Position numbers and translations under genes: made by a program | Shown: in pieces, positions 34,898-43,209 of the stretch | How positions within the stretch are numbered: the first letter of the stretch is position 1 | Layout: every line of letters begins with the position of its first letter | Notes under the pieces: generated by a model | The model's database searches: none | What the model saw: the letters and a program-made list of their open reading frames with translations, nothing else | What the model was told of the DNA's origin: nothing | DNA from: an uncultured bacterium | GTDB lineage: Bacteria > Bdellovibrionota_C > UBA2361 > CALJRW01 | Direction of reading: 5' to 3' | Length of the DNA stretch: 51,623 nucleotides | Assembly (NCBI GenBank): GCA_937976335.1 | Contig: CALJRW010000146.1 | Span: forward strand, 1-51,623

Positions 34898-35248
34898 TCA
34901 TTTCTTAGCTTGCGACTTTGATTGAGTAGGAACATGCGTTTTAATTGCATTTTTATCAAACTTAACTCTTACACCACTAGCTATTTCAATCAATACTGAA
35001 TCTGTATTTATCCCCGACACTTTTCCAATTATCCCACTTGTTGTGTTAACCGTATCCCCTTTTTTTAAGTTATTTATAAGCTCTTCACGTTTTTTTTGTT
35101 CTTTTTGCTGAGGTAAATGAACTAAAATATAAAAAATTAAAAAAACCATGATAAACATTGGAATTAATGAAACAATTCTTTGAATTGGGCTAACTTCAGC
35201 CATATTTTCGGCTTGAGCATAAGCAGTCGTTATTAAAAAATTAAGCAT
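34898..35248 (-). CDS. yajC: Preprotein translocase accessory subunit YajC
   Basis: The 116-residue protein has one transmembrane helix (about 27-47, LIPMFIMVFLIFYILV). The YajC motif follows: LPQQKEQKKREELINNLKKGDTVNTTSGIIGKVSGI (in parts), then a soluble domain ending VRFDKNAIKTHVP. The N terminus AYAQAENMAE resembles other proteobacterial YajC proteins. It heads the secDF operon. Confidence 0.95.
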   Translation of the reverse strand: MLNFLITTAYAQAENMAEVSPIQRIVSLIPMFIMVFLIFYILVHLPQQKEQKKREELINNLKKGDTVNTTSGIIGKVSGINTDSVLIEIASGVRVKFDKNAIKTHVPTQSKSQAKK

Positions 35249-35357
35249 TCAGGATTCTCCTTGATTTAAATTATACTTAACATAGCTAGATAATTTGACG
35301 GTTTCAACTTTAAACCTGAATTTTCGATAAGAAGCATCATGAAAAAGTTAAGATTAT

Positions 35358-35380
35358 ATAATAAAACAGTGTTTTATTAT
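35358..35380. promoter_or_regulatory. Perfect 10-bp-arm AT-rich palindrome
   Basis: ATAATAAAAC and GTTTTATTAT are perfect complements around AGT. It lies between yajC and the small conserved gene and overlaps the possible start codon of a 39-codon frame. Possible uses are a binding site in the yajC promoter region or a weak hairpin. No T-run of terminator type beyond the arm itself is present. Confidence 0.35.
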
Positions 35381-35498
35381 GAGCAAAATAGAAGGGTTAA
35401 GAGTAATTTTAGATGCTCCCAATGACGAGATTGTAAATATATGTACCTGTTTAAAAACAACCGGTAAGTCAAAACGAGTAGGAATCAAACTCAACTAA
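35379..35498 (+). CDS. Possible 39-residue small protein or gene remnant
   Basis: An ATG at 35379 opens a short frame (MSKIEGLRVILDAP...CTCLKTTGKSKRVGIKLN) that ends in TAA at 35496-35498, overlapping the convergent neighbour's stop by 4 bp. Two cysteines sit in CTC. There is no evident Shine-Dalgarno. It might be a truncated gene, a small protein, or chance. Confidence 0.3.
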   Translation: MSKIEGLRVILDAPNDEIVNICTCLKTTGKSKRVGIKLN

Positions 35499-35743
35499 GC
35501 TGCGCTAGCTTCTTCAGTAGCCTCAGTCTTCGCCTCTTCTCCACCATCTGTAGCTGGAGCTTCTTCAGCAGGCTTCTCTTCTTCTTTAGCTTTTGGAATA
35601 ACTGCTGTAATTAGTTTTTCTTTCACAAGAATTTCTATCTTTTCAACACCGTTAACAATTTTTCCAGCTTTGTTTTTAACTGCATAACGACCATCTCTTC
35701 TTTTGAATATAATAAAATCGCCTGATGCTTTTACTTTTTCCAT
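35495..35743 (-). CDS. Small conserved protein with RRDGRYAV motif and acidic tail
   Basis: The 82-residue protein has a folded-looking N-terminal half, GDFIIFKRRDGRYAVKNKAGK followed by VNGVEKIEILVKEKLI (in parts). I associate this pattern with short uncharacterised proteins in several proteobacteria. The C-terminal third is a low-complexity Glu/Ala/Thr tail. There is no signal peptide. It stands between tgt and yajC on the same strand. Function is unknown. Confidence 0.75.
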   Translation of the reverse strand: MEKVKASGDFIIFKRRDGRYAVKNKAGKIVNGVEKIEILVKEKLITAVIPKAKEEEKPAEEAPATDGGEEAKTEATEEASAA

Positions 35744-35907
35744 AATTATTCCTAATAAAAAATTTTAAATATATAATAGCTTATAAATTGGGTAGAGGCA
35801 ATTAGTAAGCCTAGAGACTCAGTAAGTCAGTAATTGAAGCTCAAATGTAGATAAGAAAATTTTTTACCTAAGCCCCTTAACTTATCAAGTAATTTTTTCT
35901 AAAAAAA

Positions 35908-37014
35908 TTACTCCCAACGAACCTTTTCCTTTTTATAGAACTCCTCAAATTTTCCTAGTCGAATAGCTTCCCTAACAGCTTTCATCAAATTCATATAAAA
36001 ATGCAAATTATGAATACTCATTAATATAGGGCCAAGCATTTCACGAGCTTTAAACATATGATTAATATAAGCTCTAGAATATTTCCTACACGCCTTACAA
36101 CTACAATCTTCATCTAAAGGAAGATCTGATAAAGCATGTTCGGCATTTTTAATATTAATATAAGGCTTTTGACCAGAAATATAAGCTCTTCCAAATCGTC
36201 CGCTTCTAGTTGGCATAACACAATCAAATAGATCAACTCCATTTCTTATTGCCTCAACTAGATCTTCTGGCGTTCCAACTCCCATTAAGTATCTAATTTT
36301 TTTATTAGGCAATTGCTGAGGATGATAACTAAGGACTTCATACATTTGCTCTTTAGGCTCTCCTACGCTTAAACCGCCAATCGCAACTCCTTCAAAATCA
36401 AGCTCTCCTATTTCTGCAGCTGCTCGTTTTCTTAAGTCAGGAAAAATTCCACCTTGAGTTATCCCAAATAAACTCATATTTTGTCGAGTTTTAGCCTCTA
36501 TACATCTTTTTGCCCAACGGTAAGTCAAACCTAAAGATTTTTCTGCATAATCATGTGAACAATCACCCGGAGGACATTCATCTAAGACCATAGCAATATC
36601 AACACCTAAGGTTTCTTGAATTTCAACTGCTAGTTCCGGTGTTAAAAATTTATTTGTTCCATCTAAATGGGACTTAAACTTTACTCCCTCTTCCGATAAC
36701 TCTCTAATTTGTTTAAGACTAAATACTTGAAAACCCCCGCTATCACTTAAAATTGGACCCTTCCAATCGGCAAATTTATGAATACCACCTAAAGAACTTA
36801 TAGTTTTATGACCAGGTCTAAGCCATAAATGATAGGTATTAACTAACATAATTTGCGAACCCAACTCTTCTAAAGAATCTGTATCAATCCCTTTCACTGA
36901 AGCCTTTGTACCCACAGGCATAAAGTTAGGAGTTTGAAATGAACCATGAGCAGTTGTATATTCTCCTAATCTCGCTTTTTCATCTGTTTTTTTTATTTCA
37001 AAATTATTTTTCAT
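35908..37014 (-). CDS. tgt: Queuine/preQ1 tRNA-guanine transglycosylase
   Basis: The 368-residue TIM-barrel enzyme has GTKASVKGI, ILSDSGGFQVFSL (catalytic and base-recognition Asp), DECPPGD, GGLSVGEPKEQMYEVL, LFDCVMPTRSGR with the nucleophile Asp, and the C-terminal zinc site CSCKAC plus His in SIHNLHFY. It swaps guanine at tRNA wobble position 34 for preQ1. queA, the next step of queuosine synthesis, lies upstream in the same run with one gene between. Confidence 0.98.
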   Translation of the reverse strand: MKNNFEIKKTDEKARLGEYTTAHGSFQTPNFMPVGTKASVKGIDTDSLEELGSQIMLVNTYHLWLRPGHKTISSLGGIHKFADWKGPILSDSGGFQVFSLKQIRELSEEGVKFKSHLDGTNKFLTPELAVEIQETLGVDIAMVLDECPPGDCSHDYAEKSLGLTYRWAKRCIEAKTRQNMSLFGITQGGIFPDLRKRAAAEIGELDFEGVAIGGLSVGEPKEQMYEVLSYHPQQLPNKKIRYLMGVGTPEDLVEAIRNGVDLFDCVMPTRSGRFGRAYISGQKPYINIKNAEHALSDLPLDEDCSCKACRKYSRAYINHMFKAREMLGPILMSIHNLHFYMNLMKAVREAIRLGKFEEFYKKEKVRWE

Positions 37015-37017
37015 AGT

Positions 37018-37512
37018 CTACATCACTATAGGTTTTCCTAATTTCCTTCTTAACACTGCAACTTGACCAGCGTGCATTATAATATGCGTCCCTTGCGCCA
37101 TCAAAACATCTTCAACTTTCGGTGCATAGGCTCTCATACTTTCAGGCCCATCTTTTTTGAAATCTGCTTCAGGCATAGATTCAATTAAATCAAAATATGC
37201 AATTTCTTGAGTTTTAAAAATCTTCATATATTCAGACTTTGTATAAAAATTTTCTGGACCATCTAACTTACTACTTTCTGAAGTATGCTTTTCAATATAT
37301 TCTCTTGTAAGCTCAGGCACTATATTAGGAGCGATTGCGTTTAATGCTTTACCTACAGAACAAGTTAAATGCCCTAACTGCCAAGCTAAATGATTTGCTT
37401 CCTTAGTTGGTCTTACGTAAATCTCTTCGTCCTTTATATCTTTTAGATACAAATTCATAATAAAATAAGAAACTTCTATATGCTTTTTAACTATACTTTT
37501 ATTACTACTCAT
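37018..37512 (-). CDS. DinB-like superfamily protein
   Basis: The 164-residue protein has the four-helix DinB/YfiT metal-binding pattern: HLAWQLGHL in the first half, and in the last helix THIIMHAGQVAVLRRKLGKPIV. The His of LGHL and the spaced His residues of the last helix are the usual Ni/Zn triad. Such proteins are thiol transferase- or hydrolase-like, with few known functions. It sits between queA and tgt with a 3-bp gap to tgt; a link to tRNA modification is not supported by more than position. Confidence 0.88.
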   Translation of the reverse strand: MSSNKSIVKKHIEVSYFIMNLYLKDIKDEEIYVRPTKEANHLAWQLGHLTCSVGKALNAIAPNIVPELTREYIEKHTSESSKLDGPENFYTKSEYMKIFKTQEIAYFDLIESMPEADFKKDGPESMRAYAPKVEDVLMAQGTHIIMHAGQVAVLRRKLGKPIVM

Positions 37513-37595
37513 AATTTACAACCTAGATCTATTCAAAAAAAATTCCAGATACTTATTACCTGAATAATGGATAAGAGAGCTACTACAAACTTAGT

Positions 37596-38621
37596 TCACA
37601 CAATATAACAAGCATCCCCATAACTCAAAAAACGGTAATTTTGCTTTATAGCATGGTTATATAAGTCTTTAATCCTTCCAGCTTCAAGAAACGCTTCCAC
37701 TAATAACAAATGTGTACTTCCAGGTTGATGAAAATTTGTAATCAAGCCATCGACAACCTTAAATTCATAACCTGGTGTAATAAACAAATCTGTCTCTATA
37801 AACTTTTTCTCTTTGCTTGTATTTACAGCTAGTGACTCAAGCGCTCTCACAACAGTAGTTCCAACAGAAATAATTTTTTTACCAGATTTTTTTAAATTTA
37901 ATAATTTAGCTAGCAATTCAGGATCGTTTTTGTAACTTTCAACTCCAGGCTTCAAAAGCACTTGAGATTTTTCGTCAAATATAGATAAAAAACTAGCAGA
38001 ACCAACATGGAGAGTTACAAAATCTATCAAAGCTCCACTGGCTTTAACTTTCTCAACTAAACTTTCCGTAAAATGCAGGCTAGCAGTAGGAGCTGCAATA
38101 GAACCATCAAAGCTAGCAAATATTGATTGATAGTCTAGATTATCTTGCTTATCAGATTTTCCTTCTCGAATATAAGGAGGAATAGGCATAAGACCTTGAA
38201 GCTTAATTTGAGTATTTATATCTTCCTTAGACAAGAACTCAAGCTCAATAGTTCTTTCACTGACTCTAGTTAAAACTTTTGCTCTAAGATTTTCACTAAA
38301 GGTTATAAACGTTTCATCTTTTAACTTTTTAAGAGGCTTTGCCATGCATTCCCAAACATTCTTACGCAACTCTCTTATAAGTAAAATTTCTACTTTTGTG
38401 TTTGAATTTTCTTTAACACCAAAAAATCTTGCTGGCACGACTTTTGTATTATTAAAAACCAAAACATGCTCGTCATTTAAAAAAGATGGCAGGTCAAAAA
38501 AAGTTTTATCTTGAACTAAATTACCAGATCTAGAAAAACAACAAAGCTTCGCAGATTCTGGCGGATCTACTGGTCTTTGTGCGATTCTTTCTTGATCTAG
38601 ATCATACGTAAAGGGAAGCAA
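37596..38621 (-). CDS. queA: S-adenosylmethionine:tRNA ribosyltransferase-isomerase
   Basis: The 341-residue protein matches QueA: FTYDLDQERIAQRPVDPPESAKL at the N terminus, FNNTKVVPAR, GLMPIPPYI, SIAAPTASLHFTESL, LHVGSASF, VGTTVVRALES and GLITNFHQPGSTHLLLVEAF (in parts). It transfers the ribose of SAM to preQ1-tRNA to form epoxyqueuosine. The only usable start is a TTG at 38621, 6 bp after the stop of the slipin gene, which suggests coupled translation. Confidence 0.97.
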   Translation of the reverse strand: MLPFTYDLDQERIAQRPVDPPESAKLCCFSRSGNLVQDKTFFDLPSFLNDEHVLVFNNTKVVPARFFGVKENSNTKVEILLIRELRKNVWECMAKPLKKLKDETFITFSENLRAKVLTRVSERTIELEFLSKEDINTQIKLQGLMPIPPYIREGKSDKQDNLDYQSIFASFDGSIAAPTASLHFTESLVEKVKASGALIDFVTLHVGSASFLSIFDEKSQVLLKPGVESYKNDPELLAKLLNLKKSGKKIISVGTTVVRALESLAVNTSKEKKFIETDLFITPGYEFKVVDGLITNFHQPGSTHLLLVEAFLEAGRIKDLYNHAIKQNYRFLSYGDACYIV

Positions 38622-38627
38622 AACGTT

Positions 38628-39377
38628 CTATTTTTTGCCGTTCATTAAGGCACTCATAAAATCAATCGGCAAAGGGAAAACAATCGTTGAATTATGCTCT
38701 GCTGAAATCTCTCTTAAAGTCTCTAAATATCTTAGTTGAATAGTTAAAGGCTCTTCATTCATAATTTTGGCAGCTTCTGTAAGCTTTGTTGATGCTTCAA
38801 ACTCACCCATTGCTGATATTATTTTTGCCCTTCTTTCACGTTCAGCTTCAGCTTGTTTAGCCATTGCTCGCTGCATCTCTTGCGGTAAATCAATATGTTT
38901 AACTTCAACTATTGAAACTTTAATTCCCCAAGGATCGGTTTGTGCGTCAATAATTTCTTGAATTTTCATATTAATATCATCACGTTCAGTTAGAAGCTCA
39001 TCTAATTCTGCTTGACCACAAACAGACCTTAGAGTTGTTTGAGCTAATTGGCTTGTTGCATAATGATAGTTATTAACCTGAACAATCGCTTTATCTGGAT
39101 CTATAACTCTATAATAAAAAACTGCATTAACTTTTACAGAAACATTATCTCTTGTAATTACATCTTGTGTCGGTATGTCCATTGCAAGAACTCTCGTATC
39201 AATTTTTAATATACGTTGAACAAAAGGAATTACAAATTGTAGGCCTGGACCTCTTACAGTAGAGAGCCTTCCTAGAGTAAAAACAACTCCCCTTTCATAT
39301 TCTTGAAGTATATGAACACTGAGTTTAGCTATCACAACTAAAGCTACTATAATAAATATTGCGTACTGTGGGATCAT
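38628..39377 (-). CDS. SPFH/Band 7 slipin (stomatin-like protein)
   Basis: The 249-residue protein has one N-terminal hydrophobic segment. The SPFH core follows: LQEYERGVVFTLGRLSTVRGPGLQFVIPFVQRI, VLAMDIPTQDVITRDNVSVKVNAVFYYRV, and VEVKHIDLPQEMQRAMAKQAEAERERRAKII (in parts). This is the prokaryotic stomatin (slipin) type, usually encoded beside an NfeD protease partner, as here. They form membrane microdomain scaffolds. The 203-bp upstream gap carries one copy of the recurring ACTTTCTATA motif. Confidence 0.95.
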   Translation of the reverse strand: MIPQYAIFIIVALVVIAKLSVHILQEYERGVVFTLGRLSTVRGPGLQFVIPFVQRILKIDTRVLAMDIPTQDVITRDNVSVKVNAVFYYRVIDPDKAIVQVNNYHYATSQLAQTTLRSVCGQAELDELLTERDDINMKIQEIIDAQTDPWGIKVSIVEVKHIDLPQEMQRAMAKQAEAERERRAKIISAMGEFEASTKLTEAAKIMNEEPLTIQLRYLETLREISAEHNSTIVFPLPIDFMSALMNGKK

Positions 39378-39524
39378 TTTATTTCCTCATTATTACATTT
39401 CAAAAAGTTAATTTACAGATTTACAACCTGAGTCTTTGATAAGAAGCACAAAGCTATAAGTTTTTATTTTTTTAGAAACTACAGTTTTTAGCTATCTGTT
39501 ATACATTATCAGTTTATAGTTACA

Positions 39525-39541
39525 TATAGAAAGTCAAAAAA
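39525..39541 (-). promoter_or_regulatory. Recurring motif upstream of the slipin gene
   Basis: On the minus strand the sequence reads TTTTTTGACTTTCTATA, the best copy of a motif repeated in several gaps. It contains TTGACT, a good -35 element for the slipin gene, followed by AT-rich sequence in which the -10 box is not decided. Confidence 0.35.
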
Positions 39542-39580
39542 CATACTTAAATATAATAAATAACTAACAATCTAAGATAT

Positions 39581-40882
39581 TTAAATTTTTTCTACTTCTA
39601 ACACCATTCCTTCTTTAATACTTACAACTCGAATCCTACTTCCTTTATCAATAATACCTTCCACACTTTTAGCAGGCACTGCTTTCCAATACTCACCAGC
39701 AACTAAAACTTTACCTTCTTTAGCAATATTTTTAAGCACTTTACCAGTTTGTCCTACTAGTCCTTCTTTGGCAGTTTTAGGCTCCTCTCTTAAAGCTTTA
39801 TAAACTGTTCTACTTACAAAGAGCGCAAGCAATCCTAAGAATATAGCTACAGGAATTATAAATTCAGGATTAATTTCAAGGCCTGGAGCTTGAGTCACGT
39901 CAATTAAGTAAACAGCACCAAAGGCAAGGGCCACAATTCCACCAATTGCTAAAACTCCGCTTCCGACAAACATATCTGCCCCAATTAATAATGCACCTGT
40001 AACCAACAACAAAATACCACTATGACTTATTGGTATTATTTGTGACACAGCTAGAGCCAACAACAAACATATTACTCCAACAACTCCTGGAAAAATCGAA
40101 CCAGGATTGTACAACTCTAATGAAATCCCTGTGGTCGCTCCCATCCAAAGTAAGGCAGCAACATTTGGATTAGCTAATACATTAATCACTTTATCTCTTG
40201 TTCCAATACTATAATCTTTTACAATTAAATTTGAATAATCAGGAAAAGTAAATTTTTTGTCTTTAAGCTTTATTTCTTTTCCTTTCAATTGAGATAACAA
40301 ATCTTTAACATCAGTTGCAACTATTTCAATTACATTCTTTTTTAGAGCTTCATTTGCAGTAATTGAGCTACTTTCTCTAACTGATTTTTCAACCCACTCT
40401 ACATTTCTTCCACGCTCTGTAGAGATTGAACGAACCATAGCAGTTGCCATATTTTCAGCCTTCTCTCTCATGTCTCCTTCAATATCTTTTCCATCTCCAG
40501 CAACCGGATGAGCAGCTCCGATACTAGTTCCAGGAGCCATAGCAGCAATATGTCCTGCCATCGTTATAAATACTCCGGCAGAGGTAGCAGTTCCGCCGCT
40601 AGGGGAAACATAAATAATAATTGGGATTTCGCTATTGATAATTTTTTGCATCATAGACTGAGTTGTAGATAAAACCCCGCCTGGAGTATTGAGCTTAACA
40701 ACGACAAGCTTTGCTCCTTCTTTCTGCCCTTTGTCGATTGATTTTTCAAGATAACTTTGCGTGCCAGGAAGAATCATCATATCCATATCTAGGACTGCAG
40801 CAAACGACTCTTCTGAATAAGAAGAATAAGGAAATGTTAAAGTCAAAATAAATATAAGCTTTACTAGTAAACGAAAAGTCAT
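39581..40882 (-). CDS. NfeD family membrane-bound serine protease (long form)
   Basis: The start is the ATG at 40882 (433 residues); it overlaps the previous stop as ATGA, and a TTG two codons upstream is less likely. Order: signal peptide, ClpP-like serine protease domain at about 30-230, four or five transmembrane helices, and a C-terminal NfeD OB-fold domain at about 370-433 (GQTGKVLKNIAKEGKVLVAGEYWKA in parts). The Ser-Lys dyad is visible as Ser in TATSAGVF and Lys in REKAENMATA. Family members cleave the tail of their partner slipin, encoded next. Confidence 0.93.
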   Translation of the reverse strand: MTFRLLVKLIFILTLTFPYSSYSEESFAAVLDMDMMILPGTQSYLEKSIDKGQKEGAKLVVVKLNTPGGVLSTTQSMMQKIINSEIPIIIYVSPSGGTATSAGVFITMAGHIAAMAPGTSIGAAHPVAGDGKDIEGDMREKAENMATAMVRSISTERGRNVEWVEKSVRESSSITANEALKKNVIEIVATDVKDLLSQLKGKEIKLKDKKFTFPDYSNLIVKDYSIGTRDKVINVLANPNVAALLWMGATTGISLELYNPGSIFPGVVGVICLLLALAVSQIIPISHSGILLLVTGALLIGADMFVGSGVLAIGGIVALAFGAVYLIDVTQAPGLEINPEFIIPVAIFLGLLALFVSRTVYKALREEPKTAKEGLVGQTGKVLKNIAKEGKVLVAGEYWKAVPAKSVEGIIDKGSRIRVVSIKEGMVLEVEKI

Positions 40883-41337
40883 AAACAAGCCTTAATTCTC
40901 TTTAAATCTTCCCAGTATTTTTTTTTAACTTTAGGACTATTTAAGCAATCCTTCATTGTTTCTGTAATTATCATTTTACAATTCAAAAATTCAAATATTC
41001 CTTCTTTTACCTCTTGTTCTATAAAAATACTCTTAAATATATGGTTTCCTAAAAAAACTACTATTTCAGGTTTTTCATTTAAGCACATTTCTTCAAACTT
41101 AGATTTTGAAATTTTTTTAGAATCTTTCACTTTTACTTCATCCATATCAAGCTCTAAGCCGTTTTCTATGGATTTTTTTAATAACTCTCTCTCCTCTCCC
41201 TGGGAATCACATAAAAACAACAATCTAATATTCTCAGCTTCTTCTGACAGTTCATCAAAAAATCTTTCCGGAACACCAAAGGTGTATAAATCTTGTTTCG
41301 ATTTAAGATATGCTGATAAGTTTTTTATATCTTCCAT
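40879..41337 (-). CDS. Degenerate uracil-DNA-glycosylase-fold protein
   Basis: The 152-residue protein keeps the outline of a family 4-like UDG: a central PEIVVFLGNHIFKSIF strand-helix (compare KPKVIVALG) and a C-terminal SPKVKKKYWEDLKRI (compare NPELKKEAWEDLK). The first catalytic motif GExPG is replaced by LCDSQGEE, and the HPS motif by ETMKDC, so glycosylase activity is not expected. Iron-sulfur cysteines are not evident. It lies between coaBC (4-bp gap) and nfeD (4-bp overlap), the place where some deltaproteobacteria-like genomes carry a UDG gene. I infer loss of the original function. Confidence 0.6.
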   Translation of the reverse strand: MEDIKNLSAYLKSKQDLYTFGVPERFFDELSEEAENIRLLFLCDSQGEERELLKKSIENGLELDMDEVKVKDSKKISKSKFEEMCLNEKPEIVVFLGNHIFKSIFIEQEVKEGIFEFLNCKMIITETMKDCLNSPKVKKKYWEDLKRIKACL

Positions 41338-41341
41338 ACTG

Positions 41342-42553
41342 TTAAAACAATTTAAGCACTGCGTTTAGTATTTTTTCAGCGACTCTTGATTTAGATGAAG
41401 TTGACACTTCTTCATGTGTTCCTGTTCTATTAACTAACCATACAATATTTTTATCTAAGCCCAAAGAAGTTTCAGCAAAATTTCCAACTATTAGGTCAGC
41501 ATTTTTTTTCTTCAACTTATTTCTAGCTTCTTCCAATAAATCTTCAATCTCACCAGTTTCAAGAGCAAAACCGACTAACAAAGTATTCTTATCCTTATTC
41601 TTTAGTTCTCCAAGCTTTGCTAGAATGTCTTGATTCTCCGCTAAATCTATTGTTGTAATACCATCTGATTTCTTAATTTTTTCTACAGAGGCATCACTTG
41701 GCTTATAATCAGAAACTGCCGCTAACATAACAACTACATCTGGCTCCCATTCCTCATATACTTTCAACGTTTCATCTAACATTTCATCTGCAGAAACTAC
41801 CGATTTTGCTTGGTAAAGCTCAGGTACATCTAAACGTACTGGCCCATGAATTACTCTTACTTCAGCTCCTCTTCTAAATGCATCATCTGAAATAGCAATT
41901 CCCATTTTACCACTTGAGCGATTTGAAATATATCTTACTGGATCTATAGCTTCTCTGGTTGGACCAAAAATAACTAAAACTTTTTTATCAGAAAAATCAT
42001 GCCTTGAAAGAGCGCGTCTAGTAGCTTGAAAAATTTCATTCTTTCCTGCTAAGCGTCCTGCACCGTTCCAACCACATGCAAGAGAGCCTTCTTCAGGATT
42101 AACAATGGCTATATTTCTGTTTTTTAATTTTTCTAAATTTTCCTGTGTAGCAGGATTTTCCCACATATTTACATTCATTGCAGGAGCAATAACAATTTTT
42201 GCTTTTGTAGCTAGTGCAATAGCATGCAAAGGATTATCTGCCATTCCATACGCTAATTTCGCTATGGCATTAGCCGAAGCTGGCGCAATTAAAAACACAT
42301 CTGCCCAATCTGCAAGTGCAATATGCTCAATATCTTTTCTCTCAGTAGTTCCCCAAAAATCAGTATATACTGGCTCTCCAGTTATTGCTTCGAAAGTAAC
42401 TGAACCAATAAACTTAGAAGCAGAATCAGTTAAAACAGTTTTTACATGATAACCATTCTTTATAAACTCTCTAGCAATTTCAGCACTTTTATAAGCTGCA
42501 ATCGAGCCTGTTACACCAAGTAAAATTTTTCTTTTTTCTTCAATAGTATTCAT
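41342..42553 (-). CDS. coaBC: Bifunctional phosphopantothenoylcysteine decarboxylase/synthetase
   Basis: The 403-residue fusion has the CoaC flavoprotein domain at about 1-190: VTGSIAAYKSAE, catalytic His77 in DIEHIALADWAD, PASANAIAKLAYGMADN, PAMNVNMW and Cys160 in ACGWNGAGRLA. The CoaB domain at about 190-403 has VLVIFGPTREAIDPVRYISNRSSGKMG and VMLAAVSDYKP (in parts). It performs two consecutive steps of coenzyme A synthesis. It is 8 bp from the metallo-beta-lactamase gene upstream. Confidence 0.97.
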   Translation of the reverse strand: MNTIEEKRKILLGVTGSIAAYKSAEIAREFIKNGYHVKTVLTDSASKFIGSVTFEAITGEPVYTDFWGTTERKDIEHIALADWADVFLIAPASANAIAKLAYGMADNPLHAIALATKAKIVIAPAMNVNMWENPATQENLEKLKNRNIAIVNPEEGSLACGWNGAGRLAGKNEIFQATRRALSRHDFSDKKVLVIFGPTREAIDPVRYISNRSSGKMGIAISDDAFRRGAEVRVIHGPVRLDVPELYQAKSVVSADEMLDETLKVYEEWEPDVVVMLAAVSDYKPSDASVEKIKKSDGITTIDLAENQDILAKLGELKNKDKNTLLVGFALETGEIEDLLEEARNKLKKKNADLIVGNFAETSLGLDKNIVWLVNRTGTHEEVSTSSKSRVAEKILNAVLKLF

Positions 42554-42561
42554 TTGCTACT

Positions 42562-43209
42562 CTAAGCTAGGAAAGGATTAGTATCTCTTTCTTTTTTTAC
42601 ACTCGTATCAGGTCCATGTCCTGGTAATATCTTAACATTATCAGGCAAGGTAAGAATTTTTTCTTTAATACTTTTTATTAAAGTTTGATGATCTCCTCCT
42701 GGAAGATCTGTTCTTCCAATTGAGCTATCAAAAACAGTATCTCCGGCAATTAACATTTTAGCATCTTTATTATAAAAACATAAATGACCAGGTGAATGAC
42801 CAGGTGTGAATAGAACTTCAAACTCAACATTTTCAAACTTTAACATCTCTCCACCTTTTAAATAAATATCAGGCTCAGGGCAATTTTTCATATCAGAATG
42901 ACTTATACCATAAGAAACAAGAATATTCTCAAGTTGAGCGCGCATCACTTTTTCTATTTCGGAACCATATAGTTTCGCACTAGTCTTCTCTACAATATCA
43001 AACACTCCACCACAATGATCTAAGTGAGAATGAGTGAGCCAAATTTCTTTAACTTTTAATTTTTTTTCTGCACATATTTTTAATATTTTTGAACCTTCAC
43101 CACCTGGATCAATAATTACTGCATTCAATGATTGTGGTGAAAACATAATTCTACAATTTTGTGCAAAATCAGTTACGGGAATTTTTAGTATTTCTAATTT
43201 ATTAGTCAC
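42562..43209 (-). CDS. Metallo-beta-lactamase-fold hydrolase (glyoxalase II-like)
   Basis: The 215-residue protein has the metal motif THSHLDHCGG (His60, His62, Asp64, His65), FTPGHSPGHLCFY, AGDTVFDSSIGRTDLPGGD and a final LPGHGPDTSV with the last His ligand. This set is typical of YcbL-like short glyoxalase II hydrolases that act on S-lactoylglutathione or related thioesters. The physiological thiol is unknown. It overlaps the upstream aldo-keto reductase by 8 bp, and methylglyoxal detoxification is a plausible joint role. Confidence 0.92.
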   Translation of the reverse strand: MTNKLEILKIPVTDFAQNCRIMFSPQSLNAVIIDPGGEGSKILKICAEKKLKVKEIWLTHSHLDHCGGVFDIVEKTSAKLYGSEIEKVMRAQLENILVSYGISHSDMKNCPEPDIYLKGGEMLKFENVEFEVLFTPGHSPGHLCFYNKDAKMLIAGDTVFDSSIGRTDLPGGDHQTLIKSIKEKILTLPDNVKILPGHGPDTSVKKERDTNPFLA

